DNA of 5,412 nt from Candidatus Babelota bacterium (GCA_013213985.1 JABSSP010000076.1:1-5412), one strand, 5' to 3'; shown: positions 1-4,636, numbered from the stretch's first letter. Numbers and translations are program-made. Notes: generated by a model from the sequence alone, not told the origin.

Positions 1-681
1 GTATACGACGGTCACGGTGGTGCAAATGCAGCTAAATATACAACAAAAAATCTTTACAACAATTTTCTTGCAGAAAAAGGAACTATACCAAATAGATTGA
101 TCCAAGCATTTGAAAAAACTGACCAACAAATTCAAAATAGCATGAATGATGGAACAACCGCTGTTGCCGCTTTTATCAATGGAGATAAAGCATATATTGC
201 AAATGCTGGCGATGCTCGTGCTCTGATTATCAGAAATGGAAAGATTATAACGGCAACAAAAGATCATAAGCCAAATGATCCGGTTGAAAAAGCCCGTATT
301 GAACGGGAAGATGGGCTTGTTTGGAGAGGTCGCGTAGGAGGCAGATTAGCAGTAGCACGTGCACTCGGTGATAAAGGAATTATCGGTGTCAGCGCTACAC
401 CTGATATCTACGAACAGACCTTACAAAACGGTGATATCATTGTGCTTGCATGTGATGGATTGTGGGATGTGATGACCAATAAACAAGTTGCGCAACTTGT
501 ACACACTGCAGTTCAAAAGCAACGAGCAGAAACTCTTTCAGCTCCTGGAAGATGGGAATCCGTTACAGACGATGGCAACGCTGATTTAATGGGAGCAATC
601 TCACGTATGTTACGTGATAGGGCTTACGACGCAGGAAGTAGAGATAATATTTCTGTAATGGTTATACAAATAAAACTGTAG
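1..681 (+). CDS. PP2C/PPM-family serine/threonine protein phosphatase, 5'-truncated by window edge
   Basis: Frame 1 is open from the first base to a TAG stop, so 226 residues are visible and the start lies outside the window. The PP2C motifs appear in order: DGHGG (residues 3-7, metal-binding Asp), DGTTA (50-54), AGDAR (69-73), DHKP (88-91), RLAVARALGD (115-124), DGLWD (152-156, metal-binding Asp) and SRDN (213-216, metal-binding Asp). Members of this family are Mn/Mg-dependent phosphatases that remove phosphate from Ser/Thr, and all visible metal-ligand motifs are intact, so the enzyme should be active. The DHKP and RLAVARALGD blocks look more like plant and animal PP2C than like short bacterial Stp/SpoIIE types. 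No signal peptide or membrane segment is visible in this part. The missing N-terminus probably holds the first beta strands and the Arg that contacts phosphate. No kinase gene is seen nearby. The fold assignment is secure; the substrate is unknown. Confidence 0.95.
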   Translation, partial: VYDGHGGANAAKYTTKNLYNNFLAEKGTIPNRLIQAFEKTDQQIQNSMNDGTTAVAAFINGDKAYIANAGDARALIIRNGKIITATKDHKPNDPVEKARIEREDGLVWRGRVGGRLAVARALGDKGIIGVSATPDIYEQTLQNGDIIVLACDGLWDVMTNKQVAQLVHTAVQKQRAETLSAPGRWESVTDDGNADLMGAISRMLRDRAYDAGSRDNISVMVIQIKL

Positions 682-699
682 ATAAAATATTAAAAATAT

Positions 700-740
700 G
701 ATGGGAATATCATGCAGCTGTAATGCATGATATTCCTATC
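700..740 (+). terminator. 17-bp hairpin downstream of the PP2C gene, possible terminator
   Basis: Arms 700-716 and 724-740 pair over 17 positions (16 Watson-Crick plus one G-U) around a 7-base loop. The hairpin begins 18 bases after the phosphatase stop codon. The + strand after the right arm is not a T-run (it reads GCAATTAAAAC), so this is not a textbook intrinsic terminator for the phosphatase. On the - strand the hairpin is followed by an AT-rich stretch with a short T-run. It could instead act as a 3'-end stabiliser of the mRNA. The stem itself is certain; the function is inferred from position. Confidence 0.55.
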
Positions 741-759
741 GCAATTAAAACATTACAAA

Positions 760-837
760 ATGGCAACTCACTTTAAAGTTGCCGGTATCCCATCCCTTTC
801 TGCCCTTGTCCTTTTGGCAGGTGTAATCCCTAATTAA
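760..837 (+). other. 25-codon hydrophobic mini-ORF, possible relic of a signal peptide
   Basis: ATG at 760 opens a 25-residue frame ending at TAA (835-837). It encodes MATHFKVAG followed by a hydrophobic run with the core LSALVLLAGVI. This resembles an N-terminal signal or membrane segment. No Shine-Dalgarno sequence is visible upstream. The WD40 remnant begins about 80 bases downstream, so this may be the surviving N-terminal end of the same broken gene. Alternatively it is a chance ORF or a small membrane peptide. A 7-bp inverted repeat (762-768 with 777-783) lies inside it. Support is weak. Confidence 0.2.
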
Positions 838-847
838 TAGGTGTAAT
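819..847. repeat. Pair of 9-bp direct repeats in the decayed spacer
   Basis: AGGTGTAAT occurs at 819-827 and again at 839-847, a 20-base period, between the hairpin and the WD40 remnant. A run of eight T follows the second copy. The copies may mark a slippage or deletion junction, or may be chance in AT-rich DNA. Apart from this, the mini-ORF and the hairpin, the gene-less stretch 682-917 holds nothing I recognise. Confidence 0.35.
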
Positions 848-917
848 TTTTTTTCTCATTCGTCTTCTGGGAGCTAATTTTCTAGGGGCTAATAAGTAAT
901 TAATATCTCGACTGTAA

Positions 918-1367
918 TGCCTTCTTAATGATTACAAGGCCAAAGTATGGGATAAGGAAACAGGACAGCATCTGTATACGTTGGAAGGCAGAAAGCAAAT
1001 AAATTATTTACTTTTTACCCAAGACCGCAAAAAAGTTCTGAGTGTGTCGCCTGATACAGTAAGAATATGGAATTTTGATATGCCTCGATTACTTAATAAC
1101 TGCTCGTTAAGTCAGTTAGTGGCAGTTGAAGACCTTATTAGACGATGTACAAGTGAGAATGAACGGTGTGCTGTACCTGCAGAAAAGCGTCGTTTATATG
1201 ACAACTTACATCCAGAGATAAGACCAATCTTAGAAAACAAATACCCTGTTGGTGAGGGTAGGCTAGATTCGTTCTGTAGGCGTCGCAGTTTCGAGCTTGT
1301 TGTTGGCTGTGCAGCCGTGACGATTGTAGGTGGCCTTGCAGGGGTATTTGCCGTCGTATTTGGTTAG
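918..1367 (+). pseudogene. Remnant of a WD40-repeat protein with hydrophobic C-terminal tail
   Basis: Frame 3 is open from just after a TAA at 915-917 to the TAG at 1365-1367. The first residues already lie inside a WD40 blade: AKVWDKETGQHLYTLEG is coded from 939. A second strand set, with KKVLSVSPDTVRIWNF, ends the repeat region. WD40 proteins need several such repeats to close a propeller, and here only about one and a half blades remain. The frame has no ATG before 1080, and the first TTG (981) would cut a blade, so there is no credible start. After the blades come about 70 charged residues that I do not recognise, then a hydrophobic glycine-rich tail of about 20 residues (VVGCAAVTIVGGLAGVFAVV) that could anchor the protein in a membrane. 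The gene appears to have lost its 5' part. An unusual start giving a short functional protein cannot be excluded. Confidence 0.65.
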
Positions 1368-1448
1368 TCTTAATTTTTCATTTTATTCTTGAATTCGCCC
1401 ACTGTTATTTTCAGGATGAATCATGACCAATTTTAAATAAATAGCCTT

Positions 1449-1476
1449 TTGACAAATATGATTTTACAGGTATAAT
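1449..1476 (+). promoter_or_regulatory. Consensus sigma-70-type promoter for the exported repeat protein
   Basis: A perfect TTGACA (1449-1454) and a perfect TATAAT (1471-1476) are separated by 16 bases. Transcription would start near 1483, giving a leader of about 57 bases before the ATG at 1540. Both hexamers match consensus exactly, which suggests strong constitutive expression. The rest of the 129-base spacer 1368-1496 shows no gene and no clear terminator. Confidence 0.85.
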
Positions 1477-1527
1477 TAGGGGTATATGATAGTAAATTAG
1501 CGTGTGCTAATTAAAACCCCTAAACAT

Positions 1528-1533
1528 GGAGGA
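1528..1533 (+). promoter_or_regulatory. Shine-Dalgarno site fixing the start at 1540
   Basis: GGAGGA lies 6 bases before the ATG at 1540. This selects that ATG over an in-frame GTG at 1504, which would add 12 residues in front of a good signal peptide and has no ribosome site. Confidence 0.85.
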
Positions 1534-1539
1534 ATTCTT

Positions 1540-2259
1540 ATGAAGGGTATATCTAATAAAAGAGTAAACAGATTGGCTGTTTTTGCTCTAATCGGTGGAC
1601 TTGTATGTTCACAAGCAGCATTTGCTGCTAAAGAAGTTTCTGTAGCTGTTGCTCCAAAGCAAACATGGGGCACGTGGTTTTCTTCTGCATGGAACACAAC
1701 TAAAGGTAAACTTTCTAATGCTTCTAATGCTAAAGATAGCGTAGTTTGTTTTACAACAGAAACTATTCCAACAAAAGCATCTTCTGCATGGACAACTACT
1801 AAAAATGGTGTAACTGGTTTTGTTAAATCTGGTTACAACAAAGCAGCTGATAAAGCTTCTGCTGCTAAAGCATTTTCTTCTACGAAGCTTGCTGAAGTTA
1901 AAGCAAGTAACTTTGTTAAAGGTGCAACTCAAGCAGTTGTAAACAATCCAAAAATGTCGGTTGTTTTAGCTGGTGTTACGGCTGGACTTGTTGCAAAAGC
2001 GGTTTATGATTCTGGCGTTGTAGGTAAAACTGCAAAAGCTGCTAAGAAGAACCCAAAAACTGTTGCTGCTATTGCAACTCCTGTAGTTGCCGGTGCTGGT
2101 TACCTAGCATGGATCAATTTGTTTGGTATAGATTTCATCACTGTAGCACTTGGAACTTGTAAAGCTGCTGTTGTAGCTAACCCAACACTTGCAGCTCTTG
2201 GTGCTGCAAGTATTTTAGGTGGTTCATGTTTAAAATATTTTTGGACTAACCTCAAATAA
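1540..2259 (+). CDS. Exported alanine-rich repeat protein of unknown function
   Basis: The gene encodes 239 residues that I do not recognise. Residues 1-29 form a classic signal peptide: a basic start (MKGISNKRVNR), a hydrophobic core, and an AFA cleavage motif before Ala30. The mature protein is rich in Ala, Lys, Val and Thr. Its first half carries a tandem motif, SSAWNTTK (48-55) and SSAWTTTK (81-88), with a weaker FSST at 112-115, spaced about 33 residues. Its second half has three modules, each with a small-residue stretch, an Asn-Pro pair (136-137, 171-172, 214-215) and then a hydrophobic segment of about 15-25 residues. This gives two or three possible membrane or pore-like helices. Only two Cys are present before the last third, and no enzyme motif is visible. 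The gene has its own consensus promoter and a strong ribosome site, and probably ends at the hairpins 2276-2411. A surface, envelope or host-interface role is inference. The gene call and the signal peptide are firm. Confidence 0.9.
   Translation: MKGISNKRVNRLAVFALIGGLVCSQAAFAAKEVSVAVAPKQTWGTWFSSAWNTTKGKLSNASNAKDSVVCFTTETIPTKASSAWTTTKNGVTGFVKSGYNKAADKASAAKAFSSTKLAEVKASNFVKGATQAVVNNPKMSVVLAGVTAGLVAKAVYDSGVVGKTAKAAKKNPKTVAAIATPVVAGAGYLAWINLFGIDFITVALGTCKAAVVANPTLAALGAASILGGSCLKYFWTNLK
1681..1803 (+). repeat. In-frame tandem repeat of the SSAW(N/T)TTK motif
   Basis: The 13-base string TCTTCTGCATGGA starts at 1681 and again at 1780, a 99-base (33-codon) period. The encoded octapeptides differ at one residue. 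This points to internal duplication within the exported protein gene. Confidence 0.7.
1930..2235 (+). repeat. Three diverged Asn-Pro/hydrophobic modules in the exported protein
   Basis: The modules are QAVVNNPK (residues 131-138), KAAKKNPK (166-173) and KAAVVANPT (208-216). Each is followed by a Val/Ala/Gly-rich hydrophobic segment. The Asn-Pro pairs are 35 and 43 residues apart. The copies are diverged in DNA, so the duplication is old or constrained by protein structure. Confidence 0.55.
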
Positions 2260-2275
2260 TTTACATGCAAAGACA

Positions 2276-2309
2276 AGCAACTAACTTGCATACCGGCAAG
2301 AACGTTGCT
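2276..2309 (+). other. Two-part hairpin in the spacer after the exported protein
   Basis: AGCAAC (2276-2281) pairs with GTTGCT (2304-2309), and inside it CTTGC (2285-2289) pairs with GCAAG (2296-2300). A symmetric 3x3 internal loop separates the two stems, and a 6-base loop caps them. No T-run follows, so it is not an intrinsic terminator by itself. It may shape the mRNA 3' end, or the leader of the next gene if the downstream hairpin is read through. Confidence 0.45.
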
Positions 2310-2342
2310 CAACTAAAAAGTAATCTAATTACAATTTAGTTT

Positions 2343-2411
2343 GATTGAATTTAGTAAGTAAAGGAAGATGCATTGTGTATCTTCCTTTACTTACTAAATT
2401 CAATCTTTTTT
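2343..2411 (+). terminator. Very long intrinsic terminator hairpin
   Basis: Arms 2343-2369 and 2379-2405 are a perfect 27-bp inverted repeat. Three more inner pairs (one G-U, then C-G and A-T) extend the stem to 30 bp with a 3-base loop (2373-2375). Six T follow immediately (2406-2411). This is a textbook, unusually long terminator for the exported protein gene. It ends only 18 bases before the next ATG (2430), so it also sits in any leader of that gene. Confidence 0.9.
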
Positions 2412-2429
2412 ATATAAAGATCGTTCTTA

Positions 2430-2867
2430 ATGAACATCTCATCAAAAACAAACAACTATCTTTCTTTAATTCTTATTACTTCTTTTGGATTTTCACAAAC
2501 AGCCGCAGCTTTTGTGCATACGGAAGTAGCAATTTTACAAGATCTGTTAGTAGAACTTAAGCAAGAAAGTGCTTCTACTCAGACAAAGCAAATAAAAGAA
2601 GAACAAAAGCAAGTCAAACCAGAAAAGAAATCTACCAAAGCACAACCAAAAAAAGTGGTTGTTAAACCATTTGAAAAAAATAATGATTGGAAGTTTGATG
2701 CTTCTGATGATTCAAATGATAAAATAACTGTTGGTGAAGGCTGGCCTGTAACTGTACGTCAAGTATTAACTACATTTGTGACAATTTGTGGTGTTGCAGT
2801 TGCTGCAAAATATTTCCCTACAATTTTGGCATACTTCAAAGGTGCAGCAGCTAAAGACGTAGTTTAA
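2430..2867 (+). CDS. Small exported, probably membrane-anchored protein of unknown function
   Basis: The gene encodes 145 residues that I do not recognise. Residues 1-27 look like a signal peptide: SSKTNN, then a hydrophobic core LSLILITSFGF, then an AAA cleavage motif. Residues about 30-48 could form a short amphipathic helix. Residues 46-80 are a Lys/Gln/Glu-rich linker. An Asp-rich patch (DASDDSNDK) follows at 90-98. A hydrophobic segment at about 108-127 (core TTFVTICGVAVAAKYF) probably spans the membrane, leaving a short C-terminal tail. An in-frame TAA at 2415-2417 makes the ATG at 2430 the earliest ATG start. No Shine-Dalgarno sequence is visible before it, and a strong terminator ends 18 bases upstream, so its expression mode is unclear. 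It follows another exported protein on the same strand and ends at a shared bidirectional terminator. The real-gene call rests on the coherent signal peptide, linker and membrane layout. Confidence 0.8.
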   Translation: MNISSKTNNYLSLILITSFGFSQTAAAFVHTEVAILQDLLVELKQESASTQTKQIKEEQKQVKPEKKSTKAQPKKVVVKPFEKNNDWKFDASDDSNDKITVGEGWPVTVRQVLTTFVTICGVAVAAKYFPTILAYFKGAAAKDVV

Positions 2868-2885
2868 ACTGCTGACAAAAAATAT

Positions 2886-2922
2886 AAAAAGAAGACGTGC
2901 AATTTTGTACGTCTTCTTTTTT
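2886..2922. terminator. Bidirectional intrinsic terminator between convergent genes
   Basis: GAAGACGT (2891-2898) pairs with ACGTCTTC (2909-2916). Three inner pairs (including one G-U) leave a 4-base loop (2902-2905). The left arm is flanked by five A and the right arm by six T, which extend the stem and give a U-tract on either strand. It serves the + strand exported-protein gene and the - strand rpe gene, whose stop codon (2921-2923) overlaps its edge. Confidence 0.9.
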
Positions 2923-3571
2923 ATTTTATCAACTTTTGAAGTTTTTCAAGTGCACCGAGTGGATTTTGTTGTTTAAAAATTGCAGATGCAATTCCAAATT
3001 CATCGGCACCAACTTTTTTTAGTTCCACAATATTATTGTTATGTATACCACCGTCGATGGCAATAGAAAATGATAAGTTATTTTTTTTGCGGTGGTCCGC
3101 CAATTTTTCAATTTTTTTTAGTGAATCGGGTAAAAAAGACTGACCAGAAAATCCAGGTTCAACTGACATTACTAATACCTGATCAATTTTATCAAGTAAA
3201 TTAAAAATGTTCTTAGGATTCGTTTTGGGGTTGATTGCAATTGATGGCTTCCATTTTTTTTCTTTTATAGCATCGATGAGTTTTTCATGATCTCCTTTTG
3301 ATTCAATATGAAATGTAAAAATACTTCCGGGTGGAAGTGACAAACGATCCAAAAATGACGACGGATTTTCGACCATTAAGTGAACCCACAATTTTTTTGT
3401 AGTTGCTTTAGCAATTGCATTAATGAACATTGGCCCCCACGTCAGATTGGGCACAAAATGATCGTCCATGATATCAAGATGATAGCCAGAGCAGTGCGGA
3501 TCGAACAATGTTATGGTTTTTTTAATATTCAATAAGTTTGATGCGATTAAAGAGGGGTAGATTGAAGCCAT
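2921..3571 (-). CDS. rpe: Ribulose-phosphate 3-epimerase
   Basis: The enzyme interconverts ribulose-5-phosphate and xylulose-5-phosphate in the cytosolic pentose phosphate pathway. The 216-residue length is usual for this TIM-barrel family. Diagnostic blocks are YPSLIASN (5-12), HLDIMDDHFVPN (31-42), VHLMVENP (63-70), VMSVEPGFSGQ (134-144) and IDGGI (172-176). By family knowledge, His31, Asp33, His64 and Asp173 are the metal-binding set, with Asp33 and Asp173 as the acid/base pair; all are present. Two positions depart from the usual pattern: MDGH is MDDH here, and the late phosphate-loop block usually AGSAIF reads IASAIF (194-199). The ATG at 3571 is chosen because AGGAGA lies 7 bases before it and homology begins there; an extension up to 3625 would add 18 unrelated residues. 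No other pentose phosphate gene is nearby, so it appears to be a single-gene unit. Confidence 0.95.
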   Translation of the reverse strand: MASIYPSLIASNLLNIKKTITLFDPHCSGYHLDIMDDHFVPNLTWGPMFINAIAKATTKKLWVHLMVENPSSFLDRLSLPPGSIFTFHIESKGDHEKLIDAIKEKKWKPSIAINPKTNPKNIFNLLDKIDQVLVMSVEPGFSGQSFLPDSLKKIEKLADHRKKNNLSFSIAIDGGIHNNNIVELKKVGADEFGIASAIFKQQNPLGALEKLQKLIK

Positions 3572-3578
3572 TTGAAAA

Positions 3579-3593
3579 TCTCCTTTTTTTTTT
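3579..3593 (-). promoter_or_regulatory. rpe ribosome site next to a poly-A tract
   Basis: On the - strand, AGGAGA (3584-3579) lies 7 bases before the rpe ATG and is directly preceded by nine further A, making a run of ten A (3593-3584). The site fixes the start codon. The homopolymer could change length by slippage, but it would only alter leader length. Confidence 0.75.
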
Positions 3594-3624
3594 AGTAAAA
3601 AACGTGGGCAAAAGCGCTTGTTCA

Positions 3625-3645
3625 ATACACTGTAGATGATACACT
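3625..3645. repeat. Two 7-bp direct repeats between divergent rpe and VOC genes
   Basis: ATACACT occurs at 3625-3631 and 3639-3645, a 14-base period, in the 122-base region between the divergently transcribed rpe and VOC genes. It could be a binding site for a regulator of either gene. No convincing consensus promoter is visible here on either strand; TTGTTC (3619-3624) with TACACT (3640-3645) is the nearest match for the + strand, with a 15-base spacer. Confidence 0.3.
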
Positions 3646-3693
3646 AAAAGGTAGAAAAATATACATTATTTACAATTTTTATGGAGGGATCCT

Positions 3694-4143
3694 ATGGAAA
3701 AAAATCAGGGCATTTCCAAAGTAGTAATGTTCATTCTTATGCAAAAGGATCTAGAGAAGGCAGTAGAATTTTATAAAAACCTGGGTTTAAACGTTCTATT
3801 TCACTTAAAAGATCGATGGGCAGAGCTTGAATTAGGTGAAGTGAAACTTGGTTTATGTCCAACCGATCAAGAATTACCCGACAGGCATACCGGTATTGTG
3901 CTTCAAGTAGGCGACGTAAAAGCTTTTTGTGAAGAAAAAAAAGATATTCTTGAGCTGGTTTCTGAACCAGTTGAAAAAGTTCATGGGATTATGGCGAGTT
4001 TTAAAGATCCGAGTGGAAGTATTCTTGATCTTTATCAACCGACTCCTGAAAAAGTTCAAGAAATTATGCGCAAAGCCAAAGAAGAAGGCGGTTGCTGTAA
4101 AAAAGAGGGCTCTTCTACAGGGCCGTGCTGTAAAGGCAATTAA
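3694..4143 (+). CDS. VOC (glyoxalase/bleomycin-resistance fold) protein with Cys-Cys tail
   Basis: The protein has 149 residues. The start is fixed by GGAGGG (3683-3688), 5 bases before the ATG. The vicinal-oxygen-chelate fold is shown by KDLEKAVEFYKNLGL (18-32) in the first half, and by LQVGDVKAF (70-78) and FKDPSGSILDLY (103-114) in the second. In active metal-dependent members, His, Glu, His and Glu bind the metal. By motif alignment those positions here are Met12, about Gly53, Gly67 and Asp112, so the canonical site looks absent. A lysine-rich helix (115-131) leads to a C-terminal tail with CC at 134-135 and 145-146, which could bind soft metals or form disulfides. Cys-bearing VOC proteins of the CadI/ArsI type are known in cadmium and organoarsenical resistance, but the Cys pair that ArsI carries inside the VOC domain is not seen here. 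The fold is secure; function and ligand are unknown. Confidence 0.88.
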   Translation: MEKNQGISKVVMFILMQKDLEKAVEFYKNLGLNVLFHLKDRWAELELGEVKLGLCPTDQELPDRHTGIVLQVGDVKAFCEEKKDILELVSEPVEKVHGIMASFKDPSGSILDLYQPTPEKVQEIMRKAKEEGGCCKKEGSSTGPCCKGN

Positions 4144-4171
4144 GATTCAGATAAATAAAAATATGAGTCTA

Positions 4172-4231
4172 TCCCTATCAGAAAAAATATATTGAAATTT
4201 TTAGATTTTTTCGTATAATGAGTGATAGGGA
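4172..4231. promoter_or_regulatory. 9-bp inverted repeat bracketing the groESL promoter, candidate operator
   Basis: TCCCTATCA (4172-4180) and its exact reverse complement TGATAGGGA (4223-4231) lie on either side of the -35 and -10 boxes, with 42 bases between them. The right half-site overlaps the expected transcription start. ATGAGT precedes each half-site as well (4163-4168 and 4218-4223). This layout fits a looping or paired-site repressor. The CIRCE element of HrcA-controlled groE operons (TTAGCACTC half-sites) is not seen. The function is inferred. Confidence 0.45.
4192..4219 (+). promoter_or_regulatory. groESL promoter
   Basis: TTGAAA (4192-4197) and a perfect TATAAT (4214-4219) are separated by 16 bases. 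Transcription would begin near 4226, giving a leader of about 104 AT-rich bases before groES at 4330. The 16-base spacing matches the other strong promoter of the window. It looks like a housekeeping sigma promoter rather than a sigma-32 heat-shock promoter. Confidence 0.8.
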
Positions 4232-4329
4232 ATACGGGATTTTTATAAATATTTTTTTCAGTGGAAATCGCCATTGATTCAAAAATAGTCATAATTAACA
4301 CATTAAACTATTTGACAAGAGGTAATCAT

Positions 4330-4617
4330 ATGTTTGATAAATTACGTCCGTCTCGTGACAAAATTCTTATCAAAAGAGTGGAAGAAGAAGAATTAACTGC
4401 GGGTGGAATCATAAGGCCAGACACAGCTAAACAAAAAGGACAGAAAGGCGTTGTTGTTGCTGCCGGTCCAGGCAAGCTCGACAATAACGGAAATCGAGTT
4501 CCTCTTTCAGTTGTTGCTGGCGATATTGTTTTTTTTGGTAAATATGCAGGAACCGAACTTGACGATCAACATTTAATTGTTGGTGAAGAAGATGTTCTTG
4601 GTGTTATTGAAAAATAA
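4330..4617 (+). CDS. groES: Co-chaperonin GroES (10 kDa chaperonin)
   Basis: The 95-residue length is normal for GroES, the heptameric lid that closes the GroEL chamber during ATP-driven folding in the cytosol. The sequence begins MFDKLRPSRDKILIKR, typical of the family. The mobile loop (about 17-36) contains TAGGIIRPDTAKQKG. The roof and core blocks AAGPGKLDNNG (44-54), GDIVFFGKYAGTEL (64-77) and VGEEDVLGVIE (84-94) follow. AAGAGG (4317-4322) lies 7 bases before the ATG at 4330, which rules out a GTG at 4261 that would add 23 unrelated residues. The third residue of the hydrophobic tripeptide that docks on GroEL is Arg here (IIR) instead of the usual Leu or Ile. groEL follows after 34 bases on the same transcript. 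Confidence 0.98.
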   Translation: MFDKLRPSRDKILIKRVEEEELTAGGIIRPDTAKQKGQKGVVVAAGPGKLDNNGNRVPLSVVAGDIVFFGKYAGTELDDQHLIVGEEDVLGVIEK

Positions 4618-4636
4618 AGTAAATTTTAGCTCTTAA

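Noticed and set aside
97..99. TTG at 97 as the start of the phosphatase
   Set aside because: The frame is open to the window edge and the DGHGG motif lies upstream at 7-21, so the true start is outside the window.
1504..1539. GTG at 1504 as the start of the exported repeat protein
   Set aside because: It would put 12 residues in front of a good signal peptide, whereas ATG 1540 has GGAGGA at ideal spacing.
1609..1932. 107-codon open frame on the - strand inside the exported protein gene
   Set aside because: Its Cys/Ser/Phe-rich low-complexity translation is what the antisense of Ala/Lys/Thr-rich codons produces.
3572..3625. N-terminal extension of rpe upstream of 3571
   Set aside because: The added residues are unlike the family, include the translated poly-A tract and ribosome site, and the ATG at 3571 has its own AGGAGA.
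3929..4195. 88-codon Lys/Phe-rich + strand frame overlapping the VOC gene
   Set aside because: It lies out of frame inside a clear VOC coding region and reads as a low-complexity shadow.
4172..4231. Inverted repeat as a terminator of the VOC gene
   Set aside because: A 9-bp stem with a 42-base loop containing a consensus promoter and no immediate T-run is a poor terminator.
4312..4317. TTGACA just before groES as a second promoter
   Set aside because: No acceptable -10 lies at 16-18 bases, and transcription would start inside groES; it is part of the ribosome-site leader.
4261..4329. GTG at 4261 as groES start
   Set aside because: GroES homology begins at ATG 4330, which has AAGAGG 7 bases upstream and gives the normal 95-residue length.
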